This document shows positions 51,000 to 59,276 of a DNA stretch of 64,000 nucleotides, in pieces (the first letter of the stretch is position 1; each line of letters starts with the position of its first letter). The stretch is taken from assembly GCA_001899285.1 (NCBI GenBank), contig MKWA01000015.1, forward strand, positions 106,809 through 170,808. Direction: 5' to 3'. The position numbers were made by a program, and so were the translations under genes. Source of the DNA: Rhizobiales bacterium 64-17 (lineage in GTDB: Bacteria > Pseudomonadota > Alphaproteobacteria > Rhizobiales > Xanthobacteraceae). The notes under the pieces were generated by a model. The model was given only the letters and a program-made list of their open reading frames with translations, had not been told where the DNA came from and ran no database searches.

Positions 51000-52019
51000 A
51001 TGGCGGCATCCGGTTGCAAGGTGAGGCTTCAGCCGTCCAGCAGCGAACTCACCTGTCGCGGTGACCAGACGTTGCTCGATGCCTGCATCCAGATCGGCCT
51101 GCCGGTGCCGTACAACTGCCGCTCCGGCGAGTGTGGCGAGTGCATGGCGAAGCTCGTCAATGGCGACGTGCAGGAATTGCCCGGCGCCGATCCGGCGATT
51201 TTCACAGACACGCATCGCGCGCAGGGCAACATCCTCACCTGCATGTGCTTTCCGCTCAGTGACATCGTGCTCGATCTGCCGCTGCTGGAGAGTGAAACCA
51301 GTTCGATCCGGCCGGCGACATTCAACACGCTGGTACAGAACGTCGAACGGCTGACGCCGACCATCATCGGTGTCGCCGTCGAGACGCCGTGGCCGGTGGA
51401 GTTTCATGCCGGACAGTGTTTCGAGTGGGTGGTACCGGGCGTCACGCCGAACCGTACCTATTCGGCGGCGAACCGGCCGGGCACTGACACGATTACTTTT
51501 CATGTGCGGGTCTATCCCGGCGGCAAGATCGGCGATTTCGTCCAGAGCCTGTCGCCGGGCGGCATGTTGGAATTGCTCGGCCCGTTCGGCCATTTTGGTT
51601 TTTCCGGCAACGACTGGCGGCCGGCGGTCTGTGTCGCCGGTGGGACCGGACTGGCGCCGATGATGTCACTGCTCGACAGGGCTTTTGCCGCGCGCGACAA
51701 GCGGCCGATCCATCTGCTCTATGGTGCCCGCACGCAGGACGAACTCTACTGTCTCGACGTGTTGCAAGGCTGGGCGAAACAGCACGCCAATTTCACCTTC
51801 ACGCCGGTGCTCTCCGACGAACCGGCGCAGTCCGGCTGGTCCGGATCGCGCGGCTTGGTGGCCGATGTGATGGCCGATCATCTCGGCGATGTGTTCGGCC
51901 TCGAAGCTTATATCTGCGGGCCGCCGCCGATGATCGACGCGGCGGTGACGCGCTTGCAGGACGCCGGCGTGCTGGACGCGGATATCCGCACCGACCGGTT
52001 CGTGCAGGCGAAGACGTGA
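51000..52019 (+). CDS. Ferredoxin-FAD-NAD(P)H reductase, electron donor to the diiron protein
   Basis: 339 residues in three domains. An N-terminal plant-type [2Fe-2S] domain has Cys40, Cys45, Cys48 and Cys81 (NCRSGECGEC). The FAD domain has RTYSAANRP. The NAD(P) domain has CVAGGTGLAPMMSLL and CGPPPMIDA. Iron-sulfur domain first is the order of AscD/XylZ-type reductases; PaaE has it last. It begins 18 nt after the diiron gene and should pass electrons from NAD(P)H to it. It is last in the operon from 46726. Confidence 0.92.
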   Translation: MAASGCKVRLQPSSSELTCRGDQTLLDACIQIGLPVPYNCRSGECGECMAKLVNGDVQELPGADPAIFTDTHRAQGNILTCMCFPLSDIVLDLPLLESETSSIRPATFNTLVQNVERLTPTIIGVAVETPWPVEFHAGQCFEWVVPGVTPNRTYSAANRPGTDTITFHVRVYPGGKIGDFVQSLSPGGMLELLGPFGHFGFSGNDWRPAVCVAGGTGLAPMMSLLDRAFAARDKRPIHLLYGARTQDELYCLDVLQGWAKQHANFTFTPVLSDEPAQSGWSGSRGLVADVMADHLGDVFGLEAYICGPPPMIDAAVTRLQDAGVLDADIRTDRFVQAKT

Positions 52020-52086
52020 GCGGCTTCCGCCATGTTGCCTGATGCGCCGCAGTGGTTCCTGACGCGGCATCCGCTTGCTCTTCAAT

Positions 52087-52106
52087 TTTTTACGATATCG
52101 TAAAAA
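52087..52106. promoter_or_regulatory. Perfect 20-bp palindrome TTTTTACGATATCGTAAAAA (putative TetR operator)
   Basis: A fully symmetric 20-bp site, followed 4 bp later by TTGACT (52111-52116), the same spacing to a -35-like hexamer as at 46627. It precedes the ligase gene starting at 52218. It is the strongest copy of the motif shared by three promoters in this block. Confidence 0.72.
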
Positions 52107-52217
52107 TATCTTGACTCCAGACGCTGCTGTTTGGAGACTGGAACGACAATAAAAATGCGCCACGAATGCTGCCGGATATCGACAGTGATGATGGCGCGCC
52201 GTTCCGGGAGGCGACCC

Positions 52218-54092
52218 ATGCCGTTGGACCCGTCCGTTGCGCCGATCCGTCTTGCCGAACCGACGCCGACCATCGAACGGCGTGCCAATGGCGAGATCGT
52301 CATCGGCAATGCCGCCTCGCTGGCCGCTTATCCGGCGCAACTGAGTGACCATTTGCGCCGCTGGGCGAAGGAAGCGCCGGATCGCACCTTCCTCGCCGAG
52401 CGTGATCAGGCTGGAGACTGGCGCCGCCTGAGTTACGCCGATGCTGTAACGCTGATCGACCGCGTGTCGCAGGCGCTGCTGGAGCGTGGGCATGGCGCCG
52501 AGCGCCCGGTCGCCGCGCTGTCCGACAATTCCATCAACATGGCGCTGTTGAAGTTCGGCGCGATGCAGGTCGGCATTCCATTCATGCCGATCTCGCCCGC
52601 CTATTCGCTGATGTCGGAGAACTTCGCCAAGCTGAAATACATTGCCGAAGCGTTCAAGCCGAGCCTGATCTATGTCTCGGCGCTGAAGCCATTTGCGCGG
52701 GCGCTAGCGGCAATGCCACGCGGTGGCGTGACGCTGCTGGCGGACGCGGCTGATACCGATTTTCCCGATGCGTTGACCTTCGCCGATCTGTTGGCGAGCG
52801 CGCCGGACGATCGCGTCGCGCGGCACTATCGCACCGTTGGTCCGGACAGCATCGCGAAAATCCTGCTGACCTCGGGTTCGACCGGCATGCCGAAGGGCGT
52901 CATCAACACCCAGCGGATGATGGGCGCGAACGGGGCCGGGATCGATCAGGCGTGGCCGTTCCTCGCCGAGCGGCCGCCGGTGATCGTCGACTGGCTGCCG
53001 TGGAACCATACCTTTGGCACCAACTTCAATCTCAACCAGATCCTGCGCAACGGCGGCACCATGTATATCGACGCCGGCAAGCCGGCGCCGGGCAAGCTCG
53101 ACATCACGCTCGCCAACCTGCGTGCGGTCAGGCCGACGCTGCTGTTCAACGTGCCGCGCGGCTTCGACATGGTGATCCCGGCGCTGGAGGCGGATGACGA
53201 TTTCGCCCGTCATGTGTTCGGCGATCTCGACGTCATCTTCTATGCCGGCGCGGCACTGCCGCCGCATCTGTGGACGCGGCTCGATGCGCTCGCGGTGAAG
53301 CATCGCGGTGCGCGGCTGCCGATCCTGTCGTCGCTCGGCTCGACCGAGACGGCGCCGGTGGCGAGTTTCTGTCACTGGCATGCGCAGGACATCGGCGGCG
53401 TCGGCCTGCCAGTGCCGGGCACCAGCATCAAGCTGGTGCCGGACGGCGGCAAGCTGGAGATGCGGGTGAAGGGCGAAAACGTCACGCCCGGTTATTACGG
53501 CCGGCCCGACCTCACGCAGGATGCGTTCGACGAAGAAGGCTATTTCAAGCTCGGCGATGCCGTGACCTTCGTCGATCCGGCACAGTTGACGCGCGGTCTG
53601 CGGTTCGACGGCCGCGTGTCTGAGAACTTCAAGCTGTCGAGCGGTACCTGGGTCGCGGTCGGCGATCTGCGCGTGTCGGCGGTCAGCGCCGCTGCGCCGA
53701 TGATTCAGGATGCGGTGGTGACGGGTCATAACCGCAGTGAGGTCGGCCTTCTGGTGTTTCCCAATGTCGCCGGCTGCCAGAGTGTGTGCGGCGGAACGCT
53801 GTCGCCGCAGGAACTCATCGCGCATCCGGCGTTGCATGCGAAACTCGGCGAGGCGTTGTCCGCGTTCAACCGCGCCAATCCCGGCAGCAGCCGGAGCATC
53901 GCCCGCGTACTGCTGATGACCGAACCGCCGTCGATCGACGGCAACGAGATTACCGACAAGGGCTACATCAACCAGCGCGCGGTGCTGGAACGTCGCGCCG
54001 CGCTGATCGAACGGCTCTATGACGCGGCGCCGTCACCGGATGTGCTGGTGGTTGCGGCGGATGCCGCGCCGCCGATCGCCGCATCGGCCTGA
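52218..54092 (+). CDS. Feruloyl-CoA synthetase-like AMP-forming ligase
   Basis: A 624-residue ligase, long like feruloyl-CoA synthetases (about 600-630). Landmarks are [20 protein letters not shown] (P-loop), [34 protein letters not shown], and [14 protein letters not shown]. The A10 lysine segment is altered in this subfamily ([17 protein letters not shown]). ATG at 52218 follows GGGAGGCGACCC; upstream frames run into the operator. It would activate a cinnamate-type or related aromatic acid, and it is controlled by the perfect palindrome at 52087. Confidence 0.88.
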   Translation: MPLDPSVAPIRLAEPTPTIERRANGEIVIGNAASLAAYPAQLSDHLRRWAKEAPDRTFLAERDQAGDWRRLSYADAVTLIDRVSQALLERGHGAERPVAALSDNSINMALLKFGAMQVGIPFMPISPAYSLMSENFAKLKYIAEAFKPSLIYVSALKPFARALAAMPRGGVTLLADAADTDFPDALTFADLLASAPDDRVARHYRTVGPDSIAKILLTSGSTGMPKGVINTQRMMGANGAGIDQAWPFLAERPPVIVDWLPWNHTFGTNFNLNQILRNGGTMYIDAGKPAPGKLDITLANLRAVRPTLLFNVPRGFDMVIPALEADDDFARHVFGDLDVIFYAGAALPPHLWTRLDALAVKHRGARLPILSSLGSTETAPVASFCHWHAQDIGGVGLPVPGTSIKLVPDGGKLEMRVKGENVTPGYYGRPDLTQDAFDEEGYFKLGDAVTFVDPAQLTRGLRFDGRVSENFKLSSGTWVAVGDLRVSAVSAAAPMIQDAVVTGHNRSEVGLLVFPNVAGCQSVCGGTLSPQELIAHPALHAKLGEALSAFNRANPGSSRSIARVLLMTEPPSIDGNEITDKGYINQRAVLERRAALIERLYDAAPSPDVLVVAADAAPPIAASA

Positions 54093-54133
54093 TCCTTTTT
54101 CACAACTGTCATCGTCAAAGGGAGGAGTCTGTG

Positions 54134-55360
54134 ATGCTGTCCGGAATTCTGCGCGCGGCCGCTGTCTCGGCTGCTGTCTTGGTCGTCATCGGTGGTGCGA
54201 CCAGCGCCATCGCTGCCGACAAGCCGATCAAGATCGGCGTGCTCAACGACGCCTCCGGCGTCTATGCCGATTTCCAGGGTGTCGGCTCTGTCGTCGCCGC
54301 GCGGATGGCGGCGGAAGATTTCGGGCCGATCAACGGCCGGCCGGTCGAGATCGTCGCAGGTGACCATCTCAACAAGGTTGACGTTGGTACCACCATGGCG
54401 CGCAAATGGCTGGACGTGGATGGCGTCGACGCCATCGCCGATGTGCCGAATTCCGGCATCGCGCTGTCGGTGAGCGAGATCGTGCGCGCCGCCAACAAGA
54501 CGTTCCTGATTTCCGGCGGCGTCTCCACCGATCTCACCGGCGCCAAATGCACGCCGAACAATGTCCACTGGACGTTCGACAACTATGCGCTGGCCTACAG
54601 TCTCGTGCGGTCGGTGATCAATTCCGGCGGCGATAGCTGGTTCTTCCTGACCAGCGATTATGCGTTCGGCCATGATCTCGAACGCGCGGCCTCGGGACTG
54701 GTGAAGGCCAATGGCGGCACGGTGGCGGGCGCGGTCCGGCATCCGCTCAACACGTCAGATTTCTCCTCGTTCCTGCTGCAGGCCCAAAGCTCGAAGGCGA
54801 AGATCGTCGCGCTCGCCAATGCCGGCGGCGACACGACCAATGCGATCAAGCAGGCGGCAGAGTTCGGTTTGACCAAGAGCGGGCAGAAGCTCGCCGGCCT
54901 CGTGTTCATCATCAACAATGCTCATGCGCTCGGCCTGCCGGCGGCGCAGGGGCTGCTGGCGGTCAGCCCGTTCTATTGGAATCAATCGCCGGAGGCACGG
55001 GCCTGGTCGCTGCGGTTCCAGAAACTGCATCCAAAGAAGAACATGCCGAATGAGATGCAGGCCGGCGTCTATGCCGCGGTTTTGCACTATCTCAAGGCGG
55101 TGAAGGCGCTGAATGGTGACACGGCGGGCGACAAGGTCGTCGCCAAGATGAAGGAGATGAAGACCAATGATCCGCTGTTCGGGCAGGGCACGATCCGTGT
55201 CGACGGTCGCAAGATGCATCCGATGCATCTGTTTGAGGTCAAGACGCCTTCGGAATCGAAGGAGCCGTGGGACTACTACAAATTGGTCAGCACGCTGCCG
55301 GCCGAGCAGGCATTCCGTCCGCTCGACAAGGGTGGCTGCCCGTTGGTCAAGGCCAACTGA
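54134..55360 (+). CDS. Periplasmic binding protein of branched-chain-type ABC transporter
   Basis: 408 residues with a signal peptide (RAAAVSAAVLVVIGGATSAIAA). The mature protein starts KPIKIGVLNDASGVYADFQG, type 1 periplasmic fold, with FLISGGVSTDLTGAKCTPNN. It is similar to binding proteins for aromatic acids (coumarate or hydroxybenzoate type) in soil bacteria. No permease or ATPase gene accompanies it, so it must share a transporter. ATG at 54134 lies 6 nt after GGAGGAG; the GTG at 54131 is less likely. The ligase upstream should act on the imported acid. Confidence 0.87.
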   Translation: MLSGILRAAAVSAAVLVVIGGATSAIAADKPIKIGVLNDASGVYADFQGVGSVVAARMAAEDFGPINGRPVEIVAGDHLNKVDVGTTMARKWLDVDGVDAIADVPNSGIALSVSEIVRAANKTFLISGGVSTDLTGAKCTPNNVHWTFDNYALAYSLVRSVINSGGDSWFFLTSDYAFGHDLERAASGLVKANGGTVAGAVRHPLNTSDFSSFLLQAQSSKAKIVALANAGGDTTNAIKQAAEFGLTKSGQKLAGLVFIINNAHALGLPAAQGLLAVSPFYWNQSPEARAWSLRFQKLHPKKNMPNEMQAGVYAAVLHYLKAVKALNGDTAGDKVVAKMKEMKTNDPLFGQGTIRVDGRKMHPMHLFEVKTPSESKEPWDYYKLVSTLPAEQAFRPLDKGGCPLVKAN

Positions 55361-55460
55361 GTCGGACGGCGGCCAACTGGTCAGCACGAGATCGATCGGT
55401 TAGGGTTCTTGCGCCGCTCGCCCGCGCCTGTTTGCGCGGGCGATGCGCAAGGGATCGGAC

Positions 55461-56162
55461 ATGACGACGCGCGACCAGACCATCAAAGTCAAGAAATCCA
55501 CCTTGCGGCGCGAGGCCATTCTCCAGAATGCGCTGGAGATTTTCGACCGGCAGGGCTTCGCCAACACATCGCTCGACGACATCGCCAAGGAAACCGGCGT
55601 GAAGCGCGAGGCGATCTATTATTATTTCGGCAACCGCGCCGAGATCTTGCTGCACATTATCCGTCCGCAGAGCGAATCGCTGGTTGAAGGTCTGCGCAAG
55701 GTCCTGGCCTCAAAGGCGAGTTTTCACGACAAGCTCTATCAGGCGGTGGAGAATCATCTCGAACGATTTGATCGCAAGTGCCTGGAGATGACCGTCGCGC
55801 TGCGCGAGGTTTATCTCGACGATGCGCGCGACGTTCGCCGCGAGATGGACAAGATCTGGCGCAGCTACGAGACGATGTGGACGACTTTGATCGAAGAGGG
55901 GCAGGAGAAAGGCGAATTCACTCGCTGCGGCGACCCGAAAATGGTGGCGTTCGGCATTCTCGGCATGTGCAACTGGCTGGCGCGATGGTACGACCCGAAA
56001 AAATCGACGCCGATCAGCGAGCTGATTGATACCTACTTCCAGCTTATCGCCTATGGGCTGGTCGCGCCCGGCGCGCGGCGCAAAACTGTGGTGACAAAGA
56101 CTCCGGCAAAGCGTGTGGCCCGTGCAGCGGAGAAACCGCGCGGCAAGCCGCCAGTCGTGTGA
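55461..56162 (+). CDS. TetR-family transcriptional regulator (candidate binder of the TTTTTAC palindromes)
   Basis: 233 residues. The N-terminal HTH is AILQNALEIFDRQGFANTSL followed by DDIAKETGVKREAIYYYFGNRAEIL (seen as adjacent runs). The all-helical ligand domain follows, and a basic Ala/Lys-rich tail closes the protein. ATG at 55461 follows AAGGGATCGGAC; ATG 55443 is an alternative. Relatives often sense acyl- or aryl-CoA. It is the only regulator gene between the three palindromes and converges on the benzoate-CoA-type ligase gene. Confidence 0.88.
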   Translation: MTTRDQTIKVKKSTLRREAILQNALEIFDRQGFANTSLDDIAKETGVKREAIYYYFGNRAEILLHIIRPQSESLVEGLRKVLASKASFHDKLYQAVENHLERFDRKCLEMTVALREVYLDDARDVRREMDKIWRSYETMWTTLIEEGQEKGEFTRCGDPKMVAFGILGMCNWLARWYDPKKSTPISELIDTYFQLIAYGLVAPGARRKTVVTKTPAKRVARAAEKPRGKPPVV

Positions 56163-56171
56163 TCTGCTCCG

Positions 56172-57752
56172 TTAGTCGGCGAGCTGGCGCAGCCGGAAGC
56201 GCTGGATCTTGCCGGTGCTGGTCTTCGGCAATTCCTCGACGAACACGAACCAGCGTGGGCATTTGAAATGTGCGAGGGTGGCGCGCACATGGGTCCGGAG
56301 CGCCTCCGCCATCGCAGCGGCATCGCCGCCAGCGTTGCGCAGCACCACATAGGCTTTCGGTTTGACCATGCCTTCCTCATCAGGGAAGCCGATCACCGCG
56401 CATTCCAGCACGCTGTCGTGGCGCGCGATCGCCGACTCCACCTCGGCCGGTGAGACCCAGATGCCGCCGACACGCAGCATGTCGTCAGAGCGGCCGACCA
56501 GGAAGTAGTTGCCGTCGGCGTCACACGACATCTTGTCGCCGGTGAGCACGCCGCCTTTGCCCATGACCTCGGCTGTTTTCTCGGGCTTGTTCCAGTATTG
56601 CGTGGCGGCCGTCGGTCCGTAGACATGCAGATTGCCGATCTCGCCGGTCGGCACGCGCTGGCCGGCGTCATCCAGCAATTCGGCACGATAGCCGTTAACC
56701 AGCCGGCCGCAGCTCCCCGGCACGGCGGCGTCGAGCCGGTTGAGCATGAACATGTGCGTCATCTCGGTGGTGCCGACGCCATCGAGGATCTGCACGTCGG
56801 CGAACTTGCGCCAGCGCTCCATCAGCACCGCCGGCAGCACCTCGCCGCCACTGATGCAGTAGCGAAGCCGCCGGCAAGCGGCGCGCACCCGTTCGGCACC
56901 GATCTTGTCCTCGGCGATGCGTAGCAACGCCGCGAACAGGGTCGGCACACCGATGACGATGGTGGGTTCGTGCGCCAGCCACTGCTCCCAGACGATGTCG
57001 GGTGAGATCGGTTTCGGGTTGGTGATGTTCTGCGCGCCCATGCGCAGCGGGAAATAGACCTGTGCGCCGAGGCCGAACGCGAAATACATCTTTGGTGGCG
57101 ACAGGATCACGTCGTTCTCGGTCATCCCCATGGTGGCTGCGCCGAATAATTCGCTGGCCCAGTAGATGTGATTGCCGGTGTGGACGACGCCCTTGGGGCT
57201 GCCGGTCGAGCCGGAGCTATAGAGCCAGAACGCCATGTCGTCCGGGTCGGTCGGATGCGCCGGACAATCTGCGGAAAGGGAGGCGATTTCGTTGTCGAGG
57301 AACGGCAGACCGTCGACAGGCTGACCAGTGGCGATGATGTGCTTGAGCGCCGGCAGGTCAGCGCGGATTGACTTGATGACCGGAGCCAGCGAATGGTCGA
57401 CGATCACCGCGACGCAGGCACTGTCACGGATGTAATAGGCATAATCGTCGGGCTTGAGGTAGCTGTTGATCGGCAGCGCGATCGCCCCCATGCGCATGGC
57501 ACCGAGAAATAATGCGGGAAAATCGGCGCCATCGAGCACGCTGAACAGCACGCGTTCGCCCGGCCGCACGCCGAGTGCTTTCAAATAGTTGGCGACTTGC
57601 CCGGCGCGGTCAGCGATCGCGCGGAAACTCCAGTTGCGCTCCGGCGTGACGAGATAAGTCCGCTCGCCCTGACGCAGGGAATGTTCGAACAAATAGTCAG
57701 TGACATTGCCCATGAGCCCGGTCCGGGCTTGCAACTGGGTCGCGGCTGGCAT
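56172..57752 (-). CDS. Benzoate-CoA ligase-family AMP-forming ligase
   Basis: 526 residues. The P-loop is LYSSGSTGSPKGVVHTGNH; A5 is DGVGTTEMTHMFMLN; the hinge is GRSDDMLRVGGIWVSP; the A10 lysine is in PKTSTGKIQRFRLRQL. The enzyme makes an aryl-CoA from an acid, ATP and CoA. It is similar to the ligase at 36930 and has the same ending pattern. The gene is divergent from the MaoC gene across the palindrome at 57805. It is the second ligase of this block, alongside the feruloyl-CoA-like one. Confidence 0.9.
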   Translation of the reverse strand: MPAATQLQARTGLMGNVTDYLFEHSLRQGERTYLVTPERNWSFRAIADRAGQVANYLKALGVRPGERVLFSVLDGADFPALFLGAMRMGAIALPINSYLKPDDYAYYIRDSACVAVIVDHSLAPVIKSIRADLPALKHIIATGQPVDGLPFLDNEIASLSADCPAHPTDPDDMAFWLYSSGSTGSPKGVVHTGNHIYWASELFGAATMGMTENDVILSPPKMYFAFGLGAQVYFPLRMGAQNITNPKPISPDIVWEQWLAHEPTIVIGVPTLFAALLRIAEDKIGAERVRAACRRLRYCISGGEVLPAVLMERWRKFADVQILDGVGTTEMTHMFMLNRLDAAVPGSCGRLVNGYRAELLDDAGQRVPTGEIGNLHVYGPTAATQYWNKPEKTAEVMGKGGVLTGDKMSCDADGNYFLVGRSDDMLRVGGIWVSPAEVESAIARHDSVLECAVIGFPDEEGMVKPKAYVVLRNAGGDAAAMAEALRTHVRATLAHFKCPRWFVFVEELPKTSTGKIQRFRLRQLAD

Positions 57753-57804
57753 CGAAGCATCCTCCCGATCATTGCCGGTTCGAGCCGGCCTCGGTTCTTG
57801 ATTA

Positions 57805-57824
57805 TTTTTACAATACTGTAAAAT
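57805..57824. promoter_or_regulatory. TTTTTACA-N4-TGTAAAAT palindrome at divergent promoter (putative TetR operator)
   Basis: The 20-bp site has one mismatch between its 8-bp arms and lies between the leftward ligase and rightward MaoC genes. A second, weaker TTTAC...GTAAA pair lies next to it (57824-57840). It matches the sites at 46627 and 52087. Confidence 0.68.
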
Positions 57825-57911
57825 TTACTCTGTTGTAAATCGAAATCCGGTTTGCCTGAGCCGGGGCGGCCGGGCACAAGGCGGCAAAGCAGACTCAAGG
57901 AGAAAAGAGTG

Positions 57912-58367
57912 ATGCCAGCAGCAGTTGCACCGTCGCCGGTTCCGTTCGCGGTCGGCGACGAGGTGCGGGCCACAGTCTATTTCGACGCGGAGGGGATCCG
58001 GCAGTTCGCGACGCTCGCGGGCGACACCAACCCCTTGCATCACGACGAGGCGGTGGCGCGACATTCACGCTTCGGCGGCCTGATCGCCAGCGCGACGCAG
58101 ACCACCTCGCTGATGCTGGGCCGGCTGGCGCAGTTCGTCTGCGCGCGGGCGACCGTGGTCGGGCTCGGCTACGCGGTGAAGTTGCGCCGCGCGGTGCCGG
58201 CCGGCGCGACCGGCGAGATCGTCTGGCGGGCCATCTCGATTGAGCCGAAGCCGTCGCTCGGCGGCGACATCGTGCAGTTTGCGGGTGAACTACGGGTCAA
58301 CGGGCAGGCCGCTGTGACCGCGACTTGCGACAATCTCGTGTTGGGCCCACCGATTGGGGAGCCATAG
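57912..58367 (+). CDS. MaoC-like (R)-hydratase
   Basis: 151 residues with the hydratase motif FATLAGDTNPLHHDEAVA (about 30-47; Asp and His catalytic), then SRFGGLIASATQTTSLMLG. ATG at 57912 follows AAGGAGAAAAGAGTG. It stands alone to the right of the operator at 57805. In a phenylacetate-like route, a MaoC hydratase and an aldehyde dehydrogenase together open the oxepin ring; here both exist as separate genes (this one and 48721). Confidence 0.88.
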   Translation: MPAAVAPSPVPFAVGDEVRATVYFDAEGIRQFATLAGDTNPLHHDEAVARHSRFGGLIASATQTTSLMLGRLAQFVCARATVVGLGYAVKLRRAVPAGATGEIVWRAISIEPKPSLGGDIVQFAGELRVNGQAAVTATCDNLVLGPPIGEP

Positions 58368-58538
58368 GTTGATCGAAGGTGGAATATTCCGGCAGCATGG
58401 TCCAACAAAACGCATGAGGACGGTGATGACAGACCTCGTCGCCTCACGTGGATGTAAATCCGGCTATGATGCATTACGCTGCGGCTGGATTAGCGTTGGT
58501 TCAATTGAGGCGATGGCCGGGCCAAGCGAAAGACTCCA

Positions 58539-59060
58539 ATGATATTCTCACCATACGCGCGCGTCGGTCGGGATTTGCCAGCTGTTCTGTTGATGCTGAG
58601 TGTCTTTGTGCTGCCAGGAGGAGCGCGGGCACAGACCACGACACCGCAGGAATGGATCGAGATCGGTACCAGAGCGCACGGTGGTTTCGGTGCGCTGATT
58701 CCGATCGGCATCCGGATCGGTCTCGATGCCCTGCAACGGTTGAAGACATCGCCGCGTGGCGTGATCGTCCGCTATCGCTCCGGCGAAACGGCACCGTGTC
58801 CCTGCGTTGCCGACGGCATCATGGTGGCGACACAGGCCAGTCCGGGGCAAGGCACGCTGAAGGTTCTCGACGAGAAAGCCGGGCAAGGTCTGCTGCTCGA
58901 CGTTGAGATTGAGGACCGTAAAACCGGCGCGACGTTGCGCTACCGCGTCGCGAGCCGCTGGCTGCCGCAGGTCGTTACCTGGAACAAGACGCTCGATCCG
59001 CTCGGCCGGTATCAGGCGGTGATGGCAGCGGACGCGCTGTTTGAGGTCGCCGGACCCTGA
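58539..59060 (+). CDS. Exported FmdE-like (formylmethanofuran dehydrogenase subunit E-type) domain protein
   Basis: 173 residues. A Sec signal peptide (LPAVLLMLSVFVLPGGARAQ) precedes a domain resembling FmdE: HGGFGALIPIGIRIGLDALQ in place of the HGHxCPG start, and a middle run CPCVADGIMVATQASPGQGT in place of the usual C-x-x-D-A-(I/V)-Q-x-x-T-G-C. Several metal-binding cysteines of the family are missing or moved. It is periplasmic by its signal. Its function is unknown. It lies 216 bp upstream of urtA on the same strand, before the sigma-54 promoter. Confidence 0.65.
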   Translation: MIFSPYARVGRDLPAVLLMLSVFVLPGGARAQTTTPQEWIEIGTRAHGGFGALIPIGIRIGLDALQRLKTSPRGVIVRYRSGETAPCPCVADGIMVATQASPGQGTLKVLDEKAGQGLLLDVEIEDRKTGATLRYRVASRWLPQVVTWNKTLDPLGRYQAVMAADALFEVAGP

Positions 59061-59064
59061 CTGC

Positions 59065-59109
59065 TGATATTTTGGGCGGCCCCGCATCGCCTGATGATAA
59101 TTTAGGCGG
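59065..59109. repeat. Two 15-bp direct repeats 30 bp apart upstream of the urt promoter
   Basis: TGATATTTTGGGCGG (59065-59079) and TGATAATTTAGGCGG (59095-59109) agree at 13 of 15 positions and are exactly 30 bp apart. They lie about 115-145 bp before the predicted urt start site, a usual distance for activator sites of sigma-54 promoters. They do not look like a classical NtrC palindrome. Confidence 0.45.
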
Positions 59110-59191
59110 ATGTGCTGCCCTTGAATTGGCTTTCGTGACTCGCATCCGAACAACGCTAGCTTTTTCAGTTGTTTAGGGCTTCGCCCGCGAC

Positions 59192-59207
59192 TGGCACGCG
59201 CCTTGCG
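59192..59207 (+). promoter_or_regulatory. Sigma-54 (RpoN) promoter of the urt operon
   Basis: TGGCACGCGCCTTGCG matches the -24/-12 consensus, with GG at 59193-59194 and GC at 59205-59206, separated by exactly 10 bp. The start of transcription would be near 59217, about 60 bp before urtA. Urea transporter operons are commonly controlled by nitrogen (NtrC/RpoN), so the site fits the genes. Confidence 0.82.
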
Positions 59208-59276
59208 AACCTGAAGTTGCGGCCAGCCCCGGGTGACTCCAGCGGGGTTTCTGCGCCGCCAACGCAGGGGTGTTTC

